Positions 1-5,382 of a stretch of DNA of 11,750 nt are shown here, in pieces. Source of the stretch: Fervidifonticultor_A sp037443565. Lineage in GTDB: Bacteria; Sysuimicrobiota; Sysuimicrobiia; Sysuimicrobiales; Humicultoraceae. The DNA is taken from positions 1-11,750 of the forward strand of contig JBBIOB010000073.1 in the NCBI GenBank assembly GCA_037443565.1. The letters are read 5' to 3'. Position 1 is the first letter of the stretch, and every line of letters begins with the position of its first letter. Below the pieces are notes generated by a model. It did no database searches and was not told where the DNA came from. It was given only the letters and a program-made list of their open reading frames with translations. The position numbers were made by a program, and so were the translations under genes.

Positions 1-2
1 GC

Positions 3-737
3 TGCATCTGGTACGGTGGCACGCCGGCTCCGGGCGCCGCGGCGCTCGTGGCGGCCCTGCGGGGCGCGGGACGCGGGGTCTTCTTCCTCACCAACGTCTC
101 CGGCGCCACCGGTCCCGCGCTTGCCGCGCGGCTGAGCCGCGCCGGCATCGAGACCGACCCGACGACGATCATGGCTCCGCTCAGCGTACTCGCCCGGCAT
201 CCCCTGCTGCGCGACCGGCCGCCCGCGCTCGTCATCGGCACCGACGCGGTGCGCGCCGTGCTCAGGGAGCACGGCATCCGGGTTGTCACACATCCTGAAG
301 ATGCCGGCATCGTGGTGGTCGGCCGCGATCCGAGGATGACCTACGACGATCTGGCCGCGGCCGTCCGGGCCCTGGACCACGGCGCGGCGCTGCTGGCCTT
401 GAACCTCGACCGCCGTGTGCCGTCGAGAAATGGGATGTTCGTGCCCGGCGTGGGCGCGATCGTCGCCGCGCTCACGGCGGCGACGGGTGTCCAGCCCGAC
501 ATTGTGGGGAAGCCCTCCGTGTTCTACTTTCAGGAGGCGCTCCGCCACTTCGGGATTGCCGCGTCAGAGACCGCGATGGTGGGCGACTCCTTCGACTCGG
601 ACGTCGCCGGCGGGGCGCGCGCCGGGCTGCGTACGGTGCTGGTGGGGCCGGGCGTGGGCGACGGGGAGGCCGAGGTGAACCCCGACGTGCGCGTCCAGGA
701 CCTTGACGAGTTGCGCCGGCTGATCGTTTCGCACTGA
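3..737 (+). CDS. NagD-type HAD-superfamily phosphatase, 5' end outside the window
   Basis: The reading frame is open from the first complete codon (position 3), reading CIWYGGTPAPGAAALVAAL, so the gene starts left of the window. The GTG at 48 is internal. The DxDG nucleophile motif of HAD enzymes must lie just upstream, because the first visible residues correspond to the segment right after it in NagD/4-nitrophenylphosphatase relatives. Visible motifs are FFLTN (motif II Thr), VGKPS (motif III Lys) and the metal-binding MVGDSFDSDVAGG (motif IV) with the typical following AGLRTVLV strand. The family hydrolyses small phosphoesters such as nucleotide or sugar phosphates with Mg2+ in the cytoplasm. 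The substrate cannot be read from the sequence. The family assignment is secure; only the first 10-20 residues are missing. Confidence 0.9.
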   Translation, partial: CIWYGGTPAPGAAALVAALRGAGRGVFFLTNVSGATGPALAARLSRAGIETDPTTIMAPLSVLARHPLLRDRPPALVIGTDAVRAVLREHGIRVVTHPEDAGIVVVGRDPRMTYDDLAAAVRALDHGAALLALNLDRRVPSRNGMFVPGVGAIVAALTAATGVQPDIVGKPSVFYFQEALRHFGIAASETAMVGDSFDSDVAGGARAGLRTVLVGPGVGDGEAEVNPDVRVQDLDELRRLIVSH

Positions 738-786
738 CTTCCCGAGCTGACCTCCTGCACGGCCGGTCGGACTCAGCCGATCATTG

Positions 787-824
787 GGATGAGGCGAGGG
801 CAGATGGATTTCCCCGCCTCGTCC
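787..824. repeat. Strong inverted repeat (hairpin) between two genes
   Basis: Bases 787-800 (GGATGAGGCGAGGG) pair with 811-824 (TCCCCGCCTCGTCC), leaving a 10-base loop. There is one A/C mismatch and two G-U pairs. It lies 50 bases after the HAD stop codon and 28 bases before the next start. There is no T-run after it on the plus strand, so it is not a classic intrinsic terminator. It could be a processing or attenuation hairpin, or a terminator of an untypical kind. Confidence 0.5.
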
Positions 825-851
825 GAGTAGCATCTCTGACAGGAGGGAGCC

Positions 852-1208
852 GTGCGCACCTTTCGACATCCGGCGGCGGTCGCCGCGACAGAGCACGGGC
901 CATTCGTGCTTGTTGAAGCCCTGGTGGACACCGGTGCGACGTACAGCCTTCTCCCTCGATCCCTGTTCACCCGCCTCGGTGTAGCGCCGCATGACAGAGC
1001 TGAGTTCGTGCTCGCCGATGGGCGCCGCATCGTGCGGGAACTGGTGACCGTCGTGTTCCGGCTCGACGATCGGACGCGCCACGTCCTGTGCATCGTCGGG
1101 GAGAACGGGGACGAGCCCCTCATGGGGGCCACGGCGCTGGAGCTCTTCGGCTTGACGGCCGATCCGGTCAACCGGCGGCTGGTGCCGGCGACGCTCTACC
1201 TCATGTAG
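852..1208 (+). CDS. Single-domain retropepsin-like aspartic protease
   Basis: This 118-residue protein carries the catalytic motif LVDTGATYSLLP (DTG at residues 26-28), followed by the spacing of clan AA proteases and a hydrophobic GATALELFGL segment near the C-terminus, the usual counterpart of the retropepsin ILG region. Proteins of this size act as homodimers, each chain giving one catalytic Asp. There is no signal peptide or membrane helix, so it is probably cytosolic. The start is a GTG at 852, supported by AGGAGG at 841-846 with a 5-base spacer. Its stop overlaps the end of the convergent radical SAM remnant by 8 bases. The biological substrate of these small bacterial proteases is generally unknown. 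Family call firm, function open. Confidence 0.82.
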   Translation: MRTFRHPAAVAATEHGPFVLVEALVDTGATYSLLPRSLFTRLGVAPHDRAEFVLADGRRIVRELVTVVFRLDDRTRHVLCIVGENGDEPLMGATALELFGLTADPVNRRLVPATLYLM

Positions 1209-1834
1209 CCTGCAGCCCGTACATCTGATCCGGGGTCAAGACATCCGGGGATCTCTCTCGCAGGGCGCGCCGCGCCGTGTAGCACAGGTGGCACGCGTCC
1301 GCGTAGCTGCCTTCCAGGGGGAGAGCGTACCGCCGGACCAGCTCCGCCGGACCACCGCTCACCAGCGGGCCGGTCACGGGATGCTCCTCGGGCATGTACG
1401 TGCCGCAGATTTCCTTCAGGGACATCCGAAAGATGTTCCCCAGCGAGATCCCCTGACAGATGTGCACGTTTCCGAACGGGTCGAGATGCACGCGCCCCGG
1501 CTCGCGAAGGTCCTCGTGCGGACATTCCGTGAACTCGGTCCACGCCCGCGATACTGCGCGAACAGCCAGCTTCTCTGCGGCCCGTCCCCGGTACATCACG
1601 GCCGACTCGCCAGTGGGCAGCTGGCCCACCACCGCTGCGGCGTTGGTTCGACAGGTCCTGGACGATCCCGGCGAAGGGCCGGAGCCACTCGACGGCGTCG
1701 TCGGCTTCCGTCGCCCAGTACCCGTTGGAGACGATCCCGACGCGCAAGCCCCGTCCGGCGGCTCTGCGGACGCCTTCCAGCATGATGGGATAGTACAGGA
1801 ACGGCTCGCCGCCTTCGTGTTTCAGCGGTGCGAC
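1201..1834 (-). pseudogene. Radical SAM/SPASM protein remnant: N-terminus lost and internal frame break
   Basis: Two reading frames together give a radical SAM protein. From about 1834 down to 1649 the frame reads HEGGEPFLYYPIMLEGV (the GGEP motif that binds the SAM amino group), then VGIVSNGYWATE and FAGIVQDLS. From 1647 to 1201 a second frame reads TNAAAVVGQLPTGESAVMY, then CPHEDLREPGRVHLDPFGNVHICQGISLGNI and CHLCYTA, the cysteine-rich SPASM-like auxiliary cluster region. The CxxxCxxC motif for the catalytic [4Fe-4S] cluster is absent, and nothing upstream in this frame resembles it. The segment normally lying between DLS and the second piece also seems short by some tens of residues. No start codon with a ribosome site fits. 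I read this as a non-functional remnant; an assembly or sequencing error is the alternative. The C-terminal piece alone (GTG at 1632) could be mis-annotated as a small gene. Confidence 0.75.
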
Positions 1835-2952
1835 CCTGACGCGATCCGGGCCACGTCCGCTTCCACGGCGTCCGGCAGCATGTGCAGGCCGGGTGGATGG
1901 TCGGCGTGGTGGTCGAGCATGTAGCCGATGCCGCGTAGCATCAGCGCCGAGGTGAGGTCGAAGCTGTCGTACGGGTCGCCCGGACCGGCGGTCAGGTTGA
2001 ACATCGCCCCGCCGGCCAGCAGGAACACGCGGCGGCCTTCGAGCGCGATCTCCTCGATGTGCTGCCCCATGACGCGCGCGGGCGCACGCCGCAGCGCCGC
2101 GAGATCGATCTCATCGGTGCTGTGCCCCGCGTTCAGCACAAACGCGCCATCGCGCAGGAGCGGGAAGTGTTCGGCGCGCAGCACCCGCTCGCGGCCGGTG
2201 GCGGTCACCACGATGTCGGCCTGGGGCAGAGCGTCCTCGAGCGACATCACCCAGCAGCCGGCGTGCCGGGCCAGGATCTGCCGCGCCGGAACCGGGTCGG
2301 CGACCAGCGGCACCGCGCCCAGCAGCCGCGCGTAGTCCGCGATCCCCTGGCCCACGGGCCCGTATCCCAGCACCAGGACGCGCCTGCCGTAGAGCGTGAC
2401 CCGGGCGACGTTCAGGAACGCCGTCCAGACCGTGAGCCCGACGAGGTATCGGTTGTGCAGCCCGCGCTTCAGCGCGAGGCTGTCCCAGTCGAACACGGGG
2501 AACGGCAGCGTAAGCGCCCGCAGCCGCAGAATGCCCGTTCCCGTCGCCTCCATCCCCGCGCGCACGGTGGCGACCGCCTCCGGATGGGCCGCCAGCAGCC
2601 TGGCCGTCACATCCGCGCCCATCTCGCACACATACTGCGGCCGCCGGGCAATCGCCCAGTCCATGGCCGCGCGGCGTTCTTCCTCGGTCATCCCGAGGCG
2701 GGCGCGCACGTGCGCGCCGAGCCCGCGCAGGTGACCACAGACCTCATCGCGGACGGTGGCCGCGTTGCACGTCAGGACCAGGATCTCGGCGCCGGCGACC
2801 ACCAGCGCCTCGATGACGGGAATCATCTTGATGTCCAGGTGGATCGAGCAGACGATCCGCGTCCCGCGCAGGTCCCGATCGGCGAAGTCAGCGGCGACGG
2901 CCCGGGTCACCGGCGTCTGGCGCCAGAGGTAGGCGAGGTCTTGCTCCAGCAT
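1822..2952 (-). CDS. Divergent adenosylhomocysteinase (SAH hydrolase) family protein, C-terminus shortened
   Basis: This 376-residue protein follows the AHCY fold throughout: SIHLDIKMIPVIEAL (residues 36-50), a Rossmann NAD site LGYGPVGQG (195-203), VVTATGR (248-254), NAGHSTDEID (274-283), and NLTAGPGDPYDSFD (319-332). By eye alignment with human AHCY, H38, K162, N167 and H277 match H55, K186, N191 and H301. However, the positions of D131, E156, D190 and H353 hold M111, A136, H166 and D326. It may therefore act on another substrate or another NAD-dependent step rather than reversible SAH hydrolysis. The usual C-terminal tail (lysine/tyrosine-containing, about 30 residues in canonical enzymes) is missing; the frame stops at a junction with the radical SAM remnant. 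The ATG at 2952 has no strong ribosome site. It lies 39 bases after the DUF2652 gene on the same strand, so the two are probably co-transcribed. Confidence 0.85.
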   Translation of the reverse strand: MLEQDLAYLWRQTPVTRAVAADFADRDLRGTRIVCSIHLDIKMIPVIEALVVAGAEILVLTCNAATVRDEVCGHLRGLGAHVRARLGMTEEERRAAMDWAIARRPQYVCEMGADVTARLLAAHPEAVATVRAGMEATGTGILRLRALTLPFPVFDWDSLALKRGLHNRYLVGLTVWTAFLNVARVTLYGRRVLVLGYGPVGQGIADYARLLGAVPLVADPVPARQILARHAGCWVMSLEDALPQADIVVTATGRERVLRAEHFPLLRDGAFVLNAGHSTDEIDLAALRRAPARVMGQHIEEIALEGRRVFLLAGGAMFNLTAGPGDPYDSFDLTSALMLRGIGYMLDHHADHPPGLHMLPDAVEADVARIASGSHR

Positions 2953-2991
2953 CTTCGGGGATACCCCGGCACCACTACGCGATCTGTGCGG

Positions 2992-4083
2992 TCATCCCCT
3001 GTGTGTGGCGTCCCCGACCCCGTCGTCGGCGAGCACCGCCGCCAGGTGCGCGAACACCTCCCGCATCATCGCCGGATACATCTCGCGGAGCGTCGGCCAC
3101 ATCTCGCGGGCCTTCTTCGTGCGGGCGATCTTCGCCCGCAGGGTGACGCGCGTACCGCGGTCGGTGGCCGCAAACTCCGCGGTCTCGTCGATCGCGAAGC
3201 CCATGGGCGCGAAGCGGGTGGTGAAGTAGTCGAAGGGGCGCCAGTCGAGGACCTCTTCGACGATGACCTCCTCCCCGTGCGCGCAATGGGTGGTCGTCCC
3301 CGGGCCGCGCCGGCCGGCCGGATTCGTCTGGTCGATGCGGGTGGCTCCCACCTGGAAGCGCAGGCGCTTGGCCGGCGAGGTCAGGTAGTCCCAGACCACC
3401 GCCGGCGGAGCCGGCAGGTCGAACACCAGCTCCAGGTCTCCCTTCCCCGGGGCCACGTAGATGCGTCGCCGCGCCTGCTCCTCTTCCCACCGCCGCGCCA
3501 GGTTGTGCACGAACGCCCGCACCTCGCCGATGTGCTCGTAGGTCTCCGCGTGCTCCTGCATCCCGAGCGCGACGGCGTCAAGCCCCACGGCCTGCAGGCA
3601 GGCTTCGGTGAACAGGGCATATCCCGACAGCCCCAGCCGCTCGGCCACAGTGTTCTTCAGCAGTCGGTGGACGAGGATGACGTCGCTGCCGGCCAGCTCT
3701 TCGCGGCCGGCGATGCGCGCGCGGACGAACTCGCCGTCGTGCACGAAGAACTTGAGGTTGAGCATAGGGATCCGCCGGCAGGCGTTGCACTGGCAGGTTG
3801 TCGCGTGGGCGATGTCGCGGAGCCGTTTGCGAAAACCGAGATAGCACCCTTCGACGACGTCGAGCAGCATCGGGCCCTCGATCGTGCCCTGCGGCGCATG
3901 CGCGAAGGCCGCGTCACCTTCGAGCTTGGCCAGCCGCAGGACGGGGCGGATGGCGGCGACCACGGTCCGCATGAGGTCGGCCAGGACGTCTTGGGCGTGC
4001 TCCAGCTCGCTGCCGGCCAGGTACTCGGTGTAGCCGGTGATGTCGGCAATGACGAGACACCCGCGCTCGGTCGGTGCGAGCAT
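2992..4083 (-). CDS. DUF2652 (nucleotide-cyclase-like) protein with C-terminal SRPBCC domain
   Basis: The N-terminal half has the DUF2652 signature: CLVIADITGYTEYL (residues 9-22), LEHAQDVL, RLAKLEGDAAF (50-60), CQCNACRRIP (97-106), LKFFVHDGEF and GSDVILVHRLLKN (132-144). DUF2652 is related to class III nucleotidyl cyclases; D14 and D57 sit where the two metal-binding aspartates of that fold would be. Residues about 208-355 (from IYVAPGKGDLELVFDLPAPP) form an SRPBCC/START-like lipid- or ligand-binding domain. The start at ATG 4083 is preferred because the conserved domain begins at once. A GGAG complement (4094-4097) lies 10 bases upstream. The open frame runs on to 4176, but the added 31 residues do not look conserved. 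No membrane segment or signal peptide is seen. Cyclase activity is not established for the family; a sensory or ligand-carrier role is inference. Confidence 0.85.
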   Translation of the reverse strand: MLAPTERGCLVIADITGYTEYLAGSELEHAQDVLADLMRTVVAAIRPVLRLAKLEGDAAFAHAPQGTIEGPMLLDVVEGCYLGFRKRLRDIAHATTCQCNACRRIPMLNLKFFVHDGEFVRARIAGREELAGSDVILVHRLLKNTVAERLGLSGYALFTEACLQAVGLDAVALGMQEHAETYEHIGEVRAFVHNLARRWEEEQARRRIYVAPGKGDLELVFDLPAPPAVVWDYLTSPAKRLRFQVGATRIDQTNPAGRRGPGTTTHCAHGEEVIVEEVLDWRPFDYFTTRFAPMGFAIDETAEFAATDRGTRVTLRAKIARTKKAREMWPTLREMYPAMMREVFAHLAAVLADDGVGDATHRG

Positions 4084-4177
4084 GGTTTGGATACTCCGTG
4101 AGCCGGGGGAGCGATTCCTGCTGAAGAGTTCAAGACCCACACCGAGGACGGGCTGGTGGAGATCGCCAGCGTGCATA

Positions 4178-4198
4178 TGTGTCCGGCTGTGTGTCCGG
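4178..4198 (+). repeat. Short direct repeat TGTGTCCGG, two copies
   Basis: TGTGTCCGG occurs at 4178-4186 and 4190-4198, a 12-base period, in the intergenic DNA between the DUF2652 start and the tRNA gene. It lies just upstream of the likely tRNA promoter and could be a protein-binding site for either divergent transcript. Confidence 0.35.
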
Positions 4199-4210
4199 AC
4201 AGGGGGTTCC

Positions 4211-4219
4211 TGCTATACT
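4211..4219 (+). promoter_or_regulatory. Extended -10 promoter for tRNA-Lys
   Basis: TGCTATACT at 4211-4219 is a good extended -10 element (TGn plus a five-of-six match to TATAAT). No clear -35 is seen 17 bases upstream, which extended -10 promoters can tolerate. It lies 44 bases before the mature tRNA, a normal distance, in an otherwise GC-rich stretch. Confidence 0.5.
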
Positions 4220-4263
4220 GACGTGGTGAGGTGCTGCGCAGGACGCGCATCTCCCCAGCAGTT

Positions 4264-4339
4264 GGGCCCTTAGCTCAGCGGGAAGAGCGGCGGGCTTTTA
4301 ACCCGCGCGTCGGGGGTTCGAGTCCCTCAGGGCCCACCA
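4264..4339 (+). tRNA. tRNA-Lys (anticodon UUU), CCA encoded
   Basis: A full cloverleaf can be folded. The acceptor stem is GGGCCCT (4264-4270) with AGGGCCC (4329-4335), perfect over 7 bp. The D stem is GCTC/GAGC (4273-4276 with 4285-4288). The anticodon stem is GCGGG/CCCGC (4290-4294 with 4302-4306) around loop CTTTTAA, giving anticodon TTT (4297-4299). The variable loop has five bases. The T stem is GGGGG/CCCTC with one G-U pair and loop TTCGAGT. The discriminator is A4336 and the CCA end (4337-4339) is encoded. All invariant features are present, so it is probably functional. Confidence 0.97.
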
Positions 4340-4373
4340 GTTAGAACTCAATGTGCGTAGGGGTTTCAGTCGC

Positions 4374-4402
4374 TTGACACATCGGCGGCGCTAGGGTCTA
4401 CA
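4374..4402 (+). promoter_or_regulatory. Possible sigma70-type promoter with no gene behind it
   Basis: A perfect TTGACA (4374-4379) is followed, after 17 bases, by TCTACA (4397-4402), a weak -10 box. No gene follows on this strand before the convergent gene ending at 4772. A small RNA is possible; chance is equally possible. Confidence 0.25.
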
Positions 4403-4423
4403 ACGGTGACTCGGTGGGGAGAG

Positions 4424-4459
4424 TGTCCACTTTACGGTATTGTCCATGATCCGTGGACA
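4424..4459. repeat. TGTCCA/TGGACA inverted repeats
   Basis: TGTCCAC at 4424-4430 is the inverse complement of GTGGACA at 4453-4459. Between them a second TGTCCA (4441-4446) pairs with TGGACA (4454-4459) around a 7-base loop. The arrangement looks like an operator or recombinase-binding site, about 20 bases behind the possible promoter at 4374-4402. Confidence 0.45.
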
Positions 4460-4464
4460 TCAAG

Positions 4465-4486
4465 CACGTAACCTACACGTAACCTA
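4465..4486 (+). repeat. 11-bp perfect tandem repeat CACGTAACCTA x2
   Basis: CACGTAACCTA is present at 4465-4475 and again immediately at 4476-4486 with no mismatch. An 11-bp period puts two sites on nearly the same face of the helix, as in iterated binding sites. It sits in the lower-GC stretch behind the tRNA gene. Confidence 0.6.
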
Positions 4487-4596
4487 GACTAGCGGCATTC
4501 CTCGCTGGGTTCTCCGGTAAGAAGACGCCATGAATGTCTGCTGGCCTGCTGTTACCCCTCTCCTGGAAGTGATCGCGAAGGCCTGTTCACTCGGGT

Positions 4597-4619
4597 CAGA
4601 GGTCACGTTTTGGCCTCTG
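4597..4619. repeat. 9-bp hairpin with 5-base loop
   Basis: CAGAGGTCA (4597-4605) pairs with TGGCCTCTG (4611-4619), with one T-G pair and loop CGTTT. No T-run follows on either strand, so a standard intrinsic terminator is not supported. It could be a structural element of a small RNA or a rho-dependent end. Confidence 0.4.
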
Positions 4620-4771
4620 CGGGTCGCCCCACCAGCCGGACACCGCGACGACATGCAGCCCACCGGCTACCGCGGGCCGTTCGGCTCCGGGAGCGGATGG
4701 GTGGCACAAAACGACAAGCGGCCCCCGAACTTTAGGGGAAGATTACCGCAACTCGGTTCAGGACCTAGTTC

Positions 4772-5233
4772 CTACCTCAGCGCCTTGAGCGTGTCGTCGA
4801 TCATGTCGGCGAGCTTCTTCGCGCCGGCCTTGGCCGCGGCCACGTCGTTCTGACCGAGCGTCGCCACGCCGTGCTGTGTCGCGTCCTCGGCCAGCTTCAT
4901 GACCTGCGCTGATGCACCGACCGACCTCAGGTCCGGCAGGACGCCGTTCCCCTGGCCCTCGCAGACGTGGCCCCACTGCCTGTCGAACCGCCGATCACCG
5001 GAGCCGACCAGGCAGTTGACCGCGTGCCCGGTATGCTGGCGGACCGACCGGATGGCGTCGGCCGCCGCGGCAAACCCGGCGTGCGTCTTGGCGGTGGTCA
5101 GCTGCTCGCGCGCCATCTCGAGCGGACTCCCGGACGGCTGAGCGGGCTGCTGATGGTACGGAGCGTAGGCCAGGGACGTCGCCCCCAGCACGACGGCCAC
5201 GACAGCAGAGGCTGCAATCAGCATGCGCATCAT
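4772..5233 (-). CDS. Small exported protein of unknown function with a conserved cysteine pair
   Basis: The protein begins MMRMLIAASAVVAVVLGATS, a clear signal peptide with an AYA|P cleavage site, so about 130 mature residues go to the periplasm. The mature part is helical and alanine-rich (REQLTTAKTHAGFAAAADAI; MKLAEDATQHGVATLGQND). In the middle, VNCLVGSGDRRFDRQW is followed by HVCEGQGNGVLPDL; the two cysteines probably form a disulfide. I know of no function; similar hypothetical proteins with a four-helix look occur in environmental bacteria, but I cannot name a family. ATG 5233 is chosen because GGGGGTG lies about 7 bases upstream; a GTG at 5242 would add three residues. Divergent from the membrane protein. 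Confidence 0.75.
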   Translation of the reverse strand: MMRMLIAASAVVAVVLGATSLAYAPYHQQPAQPSGSPLEMAREQLTTAKTHAGFAAAADAIRSVRQHTGHAVNCLVGSGDRRFDRQWGHVCEGQGNGVLPDLRSVGASAQVMKLAEDATQHGVATLGQNDVAAAKAGAKKLADMIDDTLKALR

Positions 5234-5382
5234 ACGGATCACCCCCGACGATCTTGACGTGTCCTCCCACCCGGTTGTTCCATGCTAGGGCAGGTTCGTA
5301 ACAAGCGTGTCATGGAGGCGATCAGGGGCAGAAGCGCAGCGACGACCGGGGGCATTTCCGGGTCGCTCAAGAAGTACCCTGT

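Larger units (their letters stand above)
4340..4771. other. Intergenic region downstream of the tRNA, no convincing gene
   Basis: About 430 bases between tRNA-Lys and the end of the convergent exported-protein gene. Its first 200 bases are visibly less GC-rich than the surroundings. It holds a TTGACA box (4374-4379), inverted repeats of TGTCCA(C), an 11-bp tandem repeat and a hairpin at 4597-4619, described separately. The frame starting at ATG 4530 has no coding character. The 3' part of a tRNA is a common integration site, and repeats just downstream fit an old attachment region, but no integrase or second copy of the tRNA end is visible. Confidence 0.6.

Noticed and set aside
2059..4101. 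Long plus-strand open frame of 680 codons
   Set aside because: It is antisense to the AHCY-like and DUF2652 genes, both with clear family motifs. Its product is rich in Arg, His, Gly and Pro without domains, as expected from the reverse of high-GC genes.
4084..4176. Longer DUF2652 start at 4176
   Set aside because: The extra 31 residues lack family similarity, and the conserved CLVIADITGYT begins right after ATG 4083.
4530..4853. Possible 107-residue protein behind the tRNA
   Set aside because: It has no motif, its last third is antisense to the exported-protein gene and the ribosome site is weak.
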